A stretch of DNA of 64,000 nucleotides. It comes from Triglochin maritima. Its lineage: Eukaryota > Streptophyta > Magnoliopsida > Alismatales > Juncaginaceae. Made by a program: the position numbers and the translations under genes. Below the pieces are notes generated by a model. That model did not search any database and had not been told where the DNA came from. It saw nothing but the letters and a program-made list of their open reading frames with translations. Within the stretch, counting starts at the first letter, position 1. Every line of letters begins with the position of its first letter. The DNA is taken from NCBI GenBank assembly GCA_963682175.1, contig OY821789.1, positions 3,472,001-3,536,000 of the forward strand, written 5' to 3'. Below are positions 11,511 to 22,256 of this stretch, one piece after another.

Positions 11511-12189
11511 ATTTAAGACTGCCACCTTATGCTACAATGACAGATAAATATATATTTTTATTGATAATTCTTCGTAGGGGTAATTTAATTATTATTGTTG
11601 TGGTTTAATACATGTCTTAATTTTACTCAACAATTACTTAAACCAGTTGAAATATACAATGAGTGTAGCTAGACTCCTAGACATGTTATTGACATTGCAG
11701 CTGATCACAATTCACAACCCGTGGAACTGTGGAAACTGGAAATCGATATTTTACGTGGAATTTTAAGTTTCATTGTTTTCAAGTAAATGTTGCTCGTAAA
11801 TATCCGTCAATTCAAACGATTATGATGATCTTCTGTAAGCAACCAATTGTGACGGTACATGTTTGTTGTTAAAGTGGAGGCAACTATGTCAACCGTTGTA
11901 GCTAGTTAGTGAGGCGAGCATAACTTCCTTTTGGTTTGCATCGGTGCACCACAATTTTATTTTTTTAAATTATACTTAAATTAAATTCATGATTCAAACG
12001 CTCATCACTAGGATTCTATTGTTCGCCTTGGTTATTTTAAGATTCATCTTCTAATTTGCCAGTGTAGTGCACATATTTTGAAAAAGTCGATTGGATTGTT
12101 CAAAATGACGACCGACATAGTCAAAACTCAAAAGAGACCTCCATTGAGAGAGTACAAGTGAGTAGAAGAGTAAATGTGAAGGGTTAGGC
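11511..12189. other. Intergenic, nothing recognised
   Basis: AT-rich; no gene or element ends identified. Confidence 0.5.
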
Positions 12190-12530
12190 CATCCTTAATG
12201 GGTCATGTCCCCCACCTGGTTGTTTCTCCCAAACAATTACTTAAACAATTTTTAAAGTATTTTTTTGTTTTCATTTTTCTAAAATTAGTTATAATCTTTT
12301 TTAAATCTTTTTTTTGAAATACGTTTTTTTAATTTTTTTAGATTTTTTTCCAAAACCGTTTTCGAAATGATGTGAATGGGAGAGATGTGGTTAATATGTG
12401 AATAATATAGGAAATAGAAGAAAATAGGTTAGGAATAGAGAAAATTGATGTGTAAGAAAGATAAATCTGATTTAGAAGAAAGAAAACTCATAATCAAGTC
12501 GTCCGAGATTTTTATCTAGTCAAATGATTA
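12190..12530. mobile_element. Copy 1 of a Harbinger-like element remnant
   Basis: Begins near GGCCATCCTTAATGGG, the type of end seen in plant PIF/Harbinger-derived MITEs. The AT-rich interior (CGAAATGATGTGRATGGGAG, then a run like GAGAAAATTGATGTG) matches blocks at 26640-26900 and, inverted, 28990-29300. Boundaries are approximate. Confidence 0.4.
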
Positions 12531-12958
12531 GAGCCAACAAAAGACGAAGCAACTAATAATGACGATGGTCGACTTTACCTCGAATAGAGGGAAGTCCCTA
12601 TAGACTATTCTTTGAGGAGTCCTTATACACGGACGGGGGCGTCACGGACGCGCCCTACGTGGCTTCAAAAAGTGGAGGAGTCAGCGTCTACTCGGATTGC
12701 CATGTCACGCTTTCCTTCCGAACGCGCCTTAAATTGTTTTAATTTTTTTTTTGACGGTTTTCGAAGAAGGACGGTTCGTTTCCAGATTAGACACCCGCAG
12801 ACACCCTACGAACGACGGTTCGGATACCGAGGAAGATAACATATCCAGAACAAAAGGGAGACTCGCGCTTTCTTTCTTTCTTACCTGTGAACGTAGGAAG
12901 CGCACCTGTGAAGCTTTCCCGACTTTCTTTCCCTGTGAAGCGCACCTTCTAAACGATA

Positions 12959-15900
12959 ATGGAATCTTCAACTCCGGTCGTCGATATCGAACACGTCCCA
13001 GAACCGGTGGGTCTCTAATTTTTTCTTTCCCTGGGTCGTTATTTTTTTTGATGAACTTCTGTTTATTAAATTATTGGTTTTAGGGAACCACGTACTACTT
13101 CCGGGAATCACGATGCTCCTGGAAGGCCATCCGAAAGCAGTTTGACCGAATAAATAAGTTGGAGAAGGAGGCTTTCCGTAGCACCCCATTCGGTCACTTC
13201 CTAAACCTTCCTAACATTACGACGGACAACGAAATAGTCGGTTGGTTAGTCGAGCACTACGATACGGAGGAGGTGGGGCTGAGAATAGGATCAGGGGTAG
13301 TTCCCCTTACACCGGAAGACATCGCCCTAATTTTGGGGTTACGTACGCATGGGAAGGCCGTGGTGATGGAACCATTGCGCGTCCAGAAGCGAGACGGGGT
13401 GAACCTTGACAACACCCAACTTTTAGTTCATCTCATGGCAAACAGTACCATGGGCGAGACGGAGGAGTACGTTCGTCTCCTGATTTCTTTCATCTTCAAC
13501 AATTTTTTGTTCTATGATGGAACGCTGCGACCGAAGGAATGGTTCATGCACCCTCTGAGGAACATCAAACGCCTAAGCAGCTACGCATGGGCAAGTGCAG
13601 TTCACAAAACCCTGGTTGGAGGCCTCGAGAAAGCAAGTTTAGAACTGCAGGAGAGGAAAAAGGCAGGGAATTTCATAATGAGGCAGGGGAACGTCGAAGG
13701 TTGTGTTGTCATACTACACGTAAGTTTTTGTTCCTGCTTCACACTTCCTCTCTTCCTCTCTTTTTGTTTTTGTTCTTTTCGGAATACGATGTGTGTCTGT
13801 TCGGAATACGTTGTGAGTCTGTTCGGATTAAGTGGTGGGTCTGTTCGGATTAAATGGTGGGTCTGTTCGGGTTAAGTGGTGGGTCTGTTCGGAATAAGTG
13901 GTGGGTCTGTTCGGGTTAAGTGGTGGGTCTGTTCGGATTAAGTGGTGAGTCTGTTCGGAATAAGTGGTGCGTCTGTTCGGATTAAGTTGGGCGTCTGTTC
14001 GGATTAAGTGGTGGGTCTGTTCGGATTAAGTGGTGAGTCTGTTCGGAATAAGTGTTGCGTCTGTTCGGATTAAGTTGGGTGTCTGTTCGGATTAAGTGGT
14101 GCGTTTGTTCGGATTAAGTGGTGCGTCTGTTCGGATTAAGTTGGGTGTCTGTTCGGATAAAGTGGTGTGTCTGTTCGGATTAAGTGGTGCGTCTGTTCGG
14201 GTGAGGTGGTGCGTCTGTTCGGATTAAGTGATGGGTCTGTTCGGAATACGTTGTGAGTCTGTTCGGAATACGTTGTGGGTCTGTTCGGATTAAGTGGTGG
14301 GGTTGTTCGGAATATGTGGTGGGGTTGTTCGGATTAAGTGTTGGGTCTGTTCGGAATACATTGTGAGTCAGTTCGGAATACATTGTGAGTCTGTTCGAAA
14401 TACATTGTGAGTCTGATCGCATTAAGGGGTGGGTCTGTTCGGATTAAGTGGTGGGTCTGTTCGGAATAAGACGTGTGTCTGTTCGGAATAAGAAGTCCGT
14501 CTGTTCGGATTAAGTTGGGTGTCTGTTCGGTTTACGTTTAATGTATGTTCGGATTCAGTTGTCTTTCGAATATGAAGGTACGTTGGTATAGTAGTTCTCA
14601 TTTTTTTCCTTTCCATTTGAAGGTGTGGCTTTGTGAGAAATTTAAATTGGGGGAGCCCAGAACTGGAGTTTTCCCAAGGATGAAAAGATGGACGGAGCTG
14701 TTTGGGAAACGATTAACCCTGAGGAAATGGGAGGAACGTGGAATTACCTTACATCGGATTTACGACGGCACGTTCGACCTGATGGGGGCTTCATCAATGA
14801 GTGAAAGGGAGCTGCAACTTATTGGTCCTGTTCGAAAGAGCTCAACTTCAACCGTCAGTTTGCCAAGGCTCCAACTGGCAGACTGCAGCATTCCATGCGA
14901 CCCGCTGCTCCAAGAATTGGAGCTGAGTGAGGTGAAGACAAAATGGCTGAGGGCCGAAGCTGCCCTTAAGAAGGCCACAGAACAGGTACACGACCTCAGG
15001 GAAGAACTGAGGATTTCCCAGGAAGAGTGTGGGAGGCTCAGGAAAGATATTATATATCTTCGAGGGACAGGGACAACTGGAATCCCTGGTGGGGAGAACG
15101 AGCGAGAGCAAGAGGAGGAGAATAGGAAGAAGAGGGAGGCGGAGGAAGAAGAAGAAAAAAAGAGGAAGGAGGAGGAAGAAGAAAAGAGGAGGGAGGAGGA
15201 GGAAGAAGAAAAGAGGAGGGAGGAGGAGGAAGAAGAAAAGAGGAGGGAGGAGGAAGAAGAAGAGAAGAAGAGGAAGGAGGAGGAGGAACGAGAAAAGAGG
15301 AAGAGGGAGGAGGAGGAATGTGAGAGAAAAAGGGAGGAAAGGACAAAGGAAGAAGAGGAAGGAGGAGGAGGAACGAGAAAAGAGGAAGAGGGAGGAGGAG
15401 GAATGTGAGAGAAAAAGGGAGGAGGAAAGGAAGAAGGAAGAAGAGGAGAAGAGGGAGGAGGAGAGGAAGATGGGAGAAAAGAGGAAAATAGTGGAGAAGG
15501 AGGAAGAGAAGAAGAGGGAAGAGAAGAAGAAGAAGGAGAAGGAAGAAGAAAGCAAGGCCCAGATAGCAAACTGGGTCGCGAAAAGAAAACGCTCGACGAC
15601 CACCGTGGAGCAGCAGCTGAAGGAAGGCGAACATCTGGCCAAGAAGAATAAGAAGGAAGAAGAGCAAAAAAGAAAAGATAGAGCGGCTCAAAGGAGCCTG
15701 AAGAAAAAAAGGCCGGATGTTGACATGCCTGCATTGGGCACGTTGTCAGTTGATGAGGTCAAAATGCTACTGAACCTGACCGAACCCAACAAGGACAATA
15801 GGGAGGTCATCTGGAGAGGCGATATGTGCAGTTTAAAACGCTCCGACCTGAAGGAGCTTATAACGCCTAGGATGGATATTAGCGATGAAACTATCGACGC

Positions 15901-16447
15901 TATGCTATCGGTGCTCGAAGAAAGACGCCACCCAGAAAAAGTTATATGCATATCCACATTCGAGTCGGGGCGAATTCTTGGAGGGCAAGGCAGAGAAGTT
16001 GATGATTTTATCCTACCTAAAATCGTAGGTGCGTCTCCAACACAGACCGTGATCGCACAACCATGCTGGTCTTCAGGTCATTGGACACTGGTGGTTGTCT
16101 ATGGCCCGTCCAAAGAGATTTTGGCATTCAACAGTCTCTCTAGGGAGCTAGGCGAAGGTGATGATCCGGAGCAGACAGTAGGCCTACATGAATGTGCAGC
16201 AGCGGATGCGGCTGTATACTGGAGGGATCTACTCAAGGTCGACTGGCCCCTGAGAATCCTGAGGAAAGAGAGCCAACAACAACCACCGGGGAGCAACGAT
16301 TGCGGCGCCTTCGTTTTATACTGGATAAGGTGCCTAATGTTCAATCTTGACCCTACGAAGGAGAAGGACCCCAATACCATCCACTCTATCAGGGGTGAAT
16401 TGGCGGTCATGTTACTTAGGGATCGTCGGTCGTGTGTGCAGGTCTAA
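12959..16447 (+). CDS. Ulp1-like (C48) cysteine protease of the MULE, frame interrupted
   Basis: Exons: 12959..13006 (ATG, 16 codons), 13084..13719 (212 codons), 14623..16447; introns are GT-AG and phase 0. The N-terminal half (FGHFLNLPNI...PLTPEDIALILGLRTHGK) resembles the plant-mobile-domain/DUF1985-like region common in Ulp1-MULE proteins. Then come a helical segment and a Glu/Lys/Arg-rich run (15100-15600). The C-terminal Ulp1 domain has His in GHWTLVVV (codon 16079), Cys in NDCGAF (16301) and a Gln-rich oxyanion-side QQQPPG. The residue 17 after His, normally catalytic Asp, is Asn (AFNSL, 16130). Upstream sequence is open in frame 1 to a stop at 15408, while the Ulp1 domain is in frame 2 (open from 15029). 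An 85-bp tandem duplication in the purine-rich run accounts for the shift. The copy is therefore either broken or mis-assembled in low-complexity sequence. Ulp1 domains cleave SUMO-type isopeptide bonds; their role for the transposon is unknown. Confidence 0.8.
13785..14560 (+). repeat. Tandem array 1, in the large intron of the Ulp1 gene
   Basis: Roughly 35 copies of TGTTCGGATTAAGTGGTGGG plus 2 bp, with variants GAATAAG, GAATACG and GGGTTAAG in the core. The unit reads in the sense of the Ulp1 transcript and makes up nearly all of the 903-bp intron (13720..14622). Confidence 0.95.
15267..15440 (+). repeat. 85-bp tandem duplication in the Glu/Lys-rich coding run
   Basis: The string GAACGAGAAAAGAGGAAGAG occurs at 15286 and again at 15371, with matching purine-rich flanks and GAATGTGAGAGAAAAAGGG following each. 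The offset is 85 bp, which is 1 modulo 3 and so exactly accounts for the switch from frame 1 to frame 2. Confidence 0.8.
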
Positions 16448-16569
16448 ACAGACAAAGATATTTTAAGTTTTGTTTATTTTTTGGTTTACATGTACAAAAT
16501 GTTTACATATTCAGTTCACAAACTATTTACATGTAAAAATACAAACATTACCAATGTCATTCTTAAGCT

Positions 16570-17620
16570 AACTTTATTCCGAACAGACAGTCTTCTTATT
16601 CCGAACAGACCCAACACTTAATCCGAACAGACGCAACACTTAATCCGAACAGACTCACAACTTAATCCGAACAAACGCAACATTTAATCCGAACAGACTC
16701 ACAACTTATTCCGAACACAGTCTTCTTATTCCGAACAGACCCACCACTTATTCCGAACAAACCCAACACTTAATCCGAACAGACCGAACACTTAATCCGA
16801 ACAGACGCAACACTTAATCCGAACAGACTCACAACTTAATCCGAACAAACGCAACATTTAATCCGAACAGGCTCACAACTTATTCCGAACACAGTCTTCT
16901 TATTCCGAACAGACCTACCACTTATTCCGAACAGACCCAACACTTAATCCGAACAGACCGGACACTTAATCCGAACAGACGCAACACTTAATCCGAACAG
17001 ACTCACAACTTAATCCGAACAAACGCAACATTTAATCCGAACAGGCTCACAACTTATTCCGAACACAGTCTTCTTAATCCGAACAGACCCAACACTTAAT
17101 CCGAACAGACTCACAACTTAATCGGAACAGAACCACCACTTATTCCGAACAGACCGAACACTTAATCCGAACAGACTCACAACTTAATCCGAACAGAACC
17201 ACCACTTATTCCGAACAGACTCACAACTTAATCCGAACAGAACCACCACTTATTCCGAACAGACCGAACACTTAATCAGAACAGACCCAACACTTAATCC
17301 GAACAGACTCACAACTTAATCGGAACAGAACCACCACTTATTCCGAACAGACCGAACACTTAATCCGAACAGACTCACAACTTAATCCGAACAGAACCAC
17401 CACTTATTCCGAACAGACCGAACACTTAATCAGAACAGACCCAACACTTAATCCGAACAGACTCACAACTTAATCGGAACAGAACCACCACTTATTCCGA
17501 ACAGACTCACAACTTATTCCGAACAGACACACCACTTAATCCGAACACACACAACTTATTCCCAACACACCCACAACATATTCCGAACAGGAAAAACTTA
17601 TTTCGATCAGACACAAGTAA
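16570..17620 (-). repeat. Tandem array 2, between the two MULE genes
   Basis: About 45 copies of the same unit as array 1, inverted on the plus strand (CACTTAATCCGAACAGAC). Higher-order repetition is visible: a block of about 180 bp containing ACAGTCTTCTTATTCCGAAC recurs near 16565, 16730, 16890 and 17070. The array begins about 125 bp after the Ulp1 stop and ends about 95 bp before the transposase stop. Confidence 0.95.
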
Positions 17621-17712
17621 ATCTGAACTGAACTTGTATAACAACCATTTACAGATCAACAATTACAAGTTTGACGGTTTTACAAGAACGGGAAAAAACA
17701 AAAAAATGTAAA

Positions 17713-20700
17713 TTAAGGAGGAAATTCCTCGTAATACAAACTCATGTCCCAATCGGAGAAATCAGGATCCGCGGGTTTTGGTGCTACTTCGTGAAGCGGC
17801 GAAGTAACCTTCATCTTCCACTTTCCCTTCTCTTGTTGGGCGTGTTTTTTATGGCTCTTTTTAATTATCTTCTCAGCTAAAGACACTCGACGTCTAGTCG
17901 GCGGTCTTCCTATACGTCTGACCTTTTCCGGATTAAGGACTGATGTACCCGAAGACTCAGGTTCATCAGGTCGAACCAAGTTTTGTGTAGTGTGCATACG
18001 TGCCTTAAGCATTTCAATACACTTCACGACCTCAATATACCTTTTGTGGGAGATGAAGGCTTCCTGTGCGATCCAAACGGCACGACCCATGATGTCGTCG
18101 TGACGACGTAGCGCATCCTTCGCCATTACACCATCGTCTGGGTACGTCTTATCTCGATAGCTCCTTCGAATATCCTTCCGCCATCGATTAAGGATGTAAG
18201 AGTCTGGAAGCAATGCATTAGGATTCAAGCGTGCAAGTACAACAAAAACGTGGCAGCATAGAAGCCCAACGTGCTGAAACATTCTGCAATCACATGTAAA
18301 ATTCATGGATGTGTTTTGTACTAGGAAACGTTTCGACAGTAGCTGCTCACCAGCCAAAACACGTTCAGATACCTTGTACTGGAATGTTTCATTCGTATTG
18401 AACTCCTCCGTTATATCGCAGTATATCATCTTCCCAATTTGTAACTGCACTTTTTTGAAGACCCCTACGGTATACAACTCGCTCAACTGACTCTCAAATG
18501 GATAAATTGAAACCAACTGGGGTTTTTTATGAAGACAATCAAATTCTGATTGAGCTTCCTTCTCGTACTTGTGGCGGAGCGCAAGTTCGTATTGTTGAAC
18601 AAACTGCTTAAGGGTGGTCTTCGAAGTAAGATACTTGTCGAAGAAGGCGTTCATACTCTCGCTCCTCTGAGTAGATGCCATTCCCGCGGAAAAAAAATCA
18701 CCAACAAATGCAGGGATCCACGACTCTCGGATTGCATAAATGGATTTGAGCCAGCTGTGGTTCTGCAGGTCAAAATCAAGAAGGAAACCCTGCCAATTAC
18801 GATCAAATTCTGCTGGGGTTTTGGAATCATATACAATCAATTTCAGATCAAATAATATGTGATCCCGATACTGCGTCGGCAACTTCACGGGAGCTTTGTT
18901 CATTATGTGCCATATACAGAATCTGTGTCTTGAATCTGGGAAGACATTCCTTACAGCAGCAGTAATGACACCACATTGATCTGTTATTATAGCTGGGGGG
19001 GGGGGTATATCTGCATAAGGGACCAAATTCGAAAGGAGTGAGACATTATTCCGAACAGACAGACTTCTTAATCCAAACAGACAGTCTTCTTATTCCGAAC
19101 AGACACAACACTTAATCCGAACAGTCAGGCCACTTATTCCGAACAGACACAACACTTAATCCGAACAGTCAGACTTCTTATTCCGAACAGACAAACTACT
19201 TATTCCGAACAGTCAGACTTCTTATTCCGAACAGACACAACACTTAATCCGAACAGTCAGACCACTTATTCCGAACAGACACAACACTTAATCCGAACAG
19301 TCAGACTTCTTATTCCGAACAGACACAACACTTAATCCGAACAGTCCGACTTCTTATTCCGAACAGACACAACACTTAATACGAACAGAACCACCACTTA
19401 TTCCGAACAGACCGAACACTTAATCAGAACAGACCCAACACTTAATCCGAACAGACCCACCACTTATTCCGAACAGACTCACAACTTATTCCGAACAGAC
19501 TCACAACTTATTCCGAACAGACACAACACTTAATCCGAACAGTCCGACCACTTATTCCGAACAGACACAACACTTAATCCGAACAGTCAAACTTCTTATT
19601 CCGAACAGACACAACACTTAATCCGAACAATCCGACTTCTTATTCCGAACAAACGCAACACTTAATCCGAACAGAGAGACTTCTTAATACGAACAGACAG
19701 ACTTCTTATTCCGAACATACACTCTTCTTATTCCGAACAGACAGACTTTTTATTACGAATAGACAAACAAAAAAGAGGAAGATATGAAGAGGGAAGAAGG
19801 AAAAAAACTTACTGTTCATGCACGACAACCAGGTTTGGAACAACCATATGTAATTTTCAGTAGTCTCATAGGACAGCAAAGCGCAACCGAGCAAAACTGA
19901 TTCGAAATAGTGATTGACTCCTACAAATGGGGCGAATGGCATGTCGTATTTGTTGGTAATGTAGGTTGTGTCGAAACATATTGCGTCTCCAAAGTATGAA
20001 TATGCAGCTCTAGAACGACTGTCAGCCCAAAAAACGTTGCGTAGTCTTCCTTCGTCATCCATATCTATTACATAAAAAAACATGGAATCAATCTTCTGCA
20101 TCCTAATGAAATAGTCCTGAAGAGCTTGTGCATCACCAGGTCCCATCTTCAAATTTCTGACTTGGTTTACAACATTCCTGCAAACAGGAACCAGTAAGAC
20201 CAGGCGCAAAATGTTCAACTTCAATTATGTTAGACGGAAAGAACACAAACCTTAAATCCCTTTCGTTGAAAGTCAATTTGTCATAACCTCCAGCCTCGAC
20301 CACAAGAGATTGCATGGTCTTAGCAGCCGATATCCCAGCTTCATCATTAACCGATATCCGTGCTACGACGGCCTCAGGGACGGTTCGTTTTTGCCTGAGA
20401 AATCGCATTTGCTCCGGGTCAAGCATGGGATGGTTATGGTTAAGATCCACAAAGTTAACGTTGTAACCCCTTGCTGTGTTTCCGGATACCCTTGTCCGAG
20501 CAGTGCATTGTACTCTGCTGGATAACCTAGGCTTCAATTTTCCTTGCCCTTGGTCCGTTGGTGCGGTGCCCTCCTTGGAGCAAGTCAGCGTGGCCCGTAT
20601 AACAACACCACGATCGTAATGAGATTGTCTTGTCTTAACGCCAAAACCACAATAATCGGCATAGGCCACGTAAAATGCTTTGGCTTCTTCGAAAGAGGGG

Positions 20701-20768
20701 AAAAACATCCCCTCATGGGGAACGTTTGATGGCTGCTCCACTAGGGAAGGCACGGGAACGATTTCCAT
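17713..20768 (-). CDS. FAR1/MULE-type transposase, three exons, 726 residues
   Basis: Exons 20251..20768, 19813..20177 and 17713..19010 join with GT-AG introns and an open frame throughout. The start at 20768 (MEIVPVPS) was chosen because the upstream in-frame codons are low-complexity. Residues about 30-115 are FAR1-like DNA binding (FPSFEEAKAFYVAYADYCGF ... DLNHNHPM). The MULE catalytic core follows, with Asp242 in CFDTTYITNKY, Asp305 in IITDQCG and Glu412 in STQRSESMN, preserving the DDE triad. The C2H2-type WHIMN block lies between them. A SWIM zinc finger (C534, C536, C546, H548) follows, then a basic tail RRIGRPPTRRRVS. The transposase would cut and move this element and its non-autonomous relatives. 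Exon 3 opens with an 11-C run encoding PPPP just before IITDQ. Intron 2 (19011..19812) is almost entirely tandem repeats. The gene is convergent with the Ulp1 gene. Confidence 0.92.
19045..19760 (-). repeat. Tandem array 3, in intron 2 of the transposase gene
   Basis: About 32 copies of the array 1/2 unit, with common variants CAGTCAGACTTCTTATTCCG and CACAACACTTAATCCGAACA on the plus strand. On the transcribed sense (minus) strand it reads TGTTCGGATTAAGTG, the same sense relative to transcription as array 1 in the Ulp1 gene. Confidence 0.95.
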
Positions 20769-21082
20769 TTGAGTACAGAGGAATGACCACAGAAGAGAAG
20801 GGAAGGAAAAGAAAGAGGCATCTTGAGATTGATAACAAGTCTTCTGTGCCGTGTAGGAGCGCCGAGCGCCAAAATGATGAAGGAAGAGAGTGATTTGAGT
20901 CGCATTAATGAGGGATGGAGGGAAGGATTGTGGAAATGATGAAAGTACGAAAATAGAGGAATAAAAAAACAAAAAACTTTTCATATCCCATCGCGCCAAC
21001 TATGCAGCGTTTGCTGAGTGGACTGGCCACATCAGCGCACGTCCCGGACGCGCGCGTCCACTAAACATTTTCCTTCTTTGAG

Positions 21083-21660
21083 CGTGTTCGACTTTTCAAT
21101 ATTAATTGTCCCTTCTAGCAAGCAAGATGGGATAGTTACCCCCGCTATTGCTCAGTATTCTTTGCAACTCCTTCAACTTGATTTCATCAGAAGCGATGAG
21201 TTTCACTGTTAGTGATATCGGTTAGTTGTAGATATAACCATAACTCTTCTTTAGATTTTTCTTGTGGTAGGTCATACACTATACTCGTCAATTTGACGAA
21301 CTTGACCAAGAAAATGTAAAATTCACGGCATGCTAATTGACAACATTGAACGGCATGAAAATAACTTCCATAACGATATTCTTCATCAAATTGTTGGTAC
21401 ACTACAATCACAATGAAGCACTCTTATGCAATGCCCACAATAACATGGTCGATTGGTCCAGAGGAAATTGTGGAAATGATATGTGCATGTTCGGGTCTTG
21501 ATTCGGTGGTTATTTGTTGTGATTTCCTTCAGATCATAACTTTTTAAACTTCCTTCTTCCGAATATAATAATAATATTTTGATAACCTTTTGAGATACCC
21601 TTTTGTATCGTAGGGTAGGTCGTTTTTGAAAATTTGGCGTAGATTATATGAAATTAGATG
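21083..21660. other. Intergenic, nothing recognised
   Basis: Sequence right of the MULE target duplication. One short minus-strand ORF (21187-21411) has no recognised motif. Confidence 0.5.
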
Positions 21661-21667
21661 GCATACA

Positions 21668-22256
21668 CATGTTTAGGGCTGTCAATCGTGTCGTGTCGTG
21701 TGCAAATCGTGTCATGTCTCCTATATATAAGCTCTAGGTGTTGCGCTGTATCCGACTCATTTAATAATCGTGTTGCTAAATTTCTGCCGTATCCAACTCA
21801 TTTATAATCGTGTTGTCATATCCAACCCGTTTATACCCGATTATTAAACGGGTTACTTTGTGTACACGTTTAACACCGCTACCGTTTACACCATTTAACA
21901 CACGTTTAACACACGATTACCCACTCGTTCAGAGTTCAAACTTCAAAGTTTCAAACCACACATATATATAATTGGTAAAATTATAAATATGACATTCAGT
22001 TCTTAGAATTTTTTATTATAATATATAACTTATATATTACTTATAGACTTGTCGGTATTAGTCGTGTATTAATCGTGTCGTATTCGTAATCGTGTGCCTA
22101 ATTACCCAATTACTTATTGTGTCTTAATCGTGTTAATCGTTTTTGCACCAGAAATTCATATCCAACTCATTTAATAATCGTGTTAAAATTCTCAATCCAT
22201 ATCCACTAACTTCGTGTCGTGTTATCGTGTTTCGTGTAAAATTGACAGCACTAATC
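21668..22256. mobile_element. TIR element rich in CGTGT motifs (copy 1)
   Basis: Starts near TAGGGCTGTCAATCGTGTCG and ends with an inverted form (GTGTAAAATTGACAGCACTA). The interior repeats TAATCGTGTT and CCAACTCATTTA. A related copy in opposite orientation lies at 35235-35795. The TAGGG...CCCTA-type ends resemble hAT MITEs, but I see no matching 8-bp target duplication. No coding capacity. Confidence 0.55.

Larger units (their letters stand above)
12617..21073. mobile_element. 8.46-kb MULE carrying Ulp1 and transposase genes
   Basis: The element is bounded by a perfect 9-bp direct repeat TTCTTTGAG (12608..12616 and 21074..21082), as expected for Mutator-like elements. The left end reads GAGTCCTTATACACGGACGG; the right end on the minus strand reads GGAAAATGTTTAGTGGACGC. 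Both continue into a GGACG...ACGTGG / ATGTGG block, so the terminal inverted repeat is about 46 bp and imperfect. Inside are a plus-strand Ulp1-protease gene (12959-16447) and a minus-strand three-exon MULE transposase gene (17713-20768), tail to tail. Three arrays of a ~22-bp repeat fill the large intron of each gene and the spacer between them. Perfect target duplication, an open 726-residue transposase and all DDE residues suggest recent, perhaps continuing, autonomy. Ulp1-bearing MULEs are known in plants (Kaonashi-type); placement in that lineage is inference. Confidence 0.92.

Noticed and set aside
15310..15420. An intron inside the purine-rich run that would restore the Ulp1 frame
   Set aside because: GTGAGA donor-like strings exist in both duplicate copies, but there is no pyrimidine tract or branch-like sequence before any AG; the 85-bp duplication explains the shift more simply.
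14760..15734. Long minus-strand Ser/Pro-rich ORF (324 codons) and two other overlapping minus ORFs
   Set aside because: They are the antisense of the Glu/Lys-rich purine run of the Ulp1 gene; the composition alone keeps them open.
13785..17620. Regularly repeated arrays that resemble CRISPR at first sight
   Set aside because: Units are imperfect head-to-tail repeats without unique spacers, in a plant nuclear transposon, with no cas genes.
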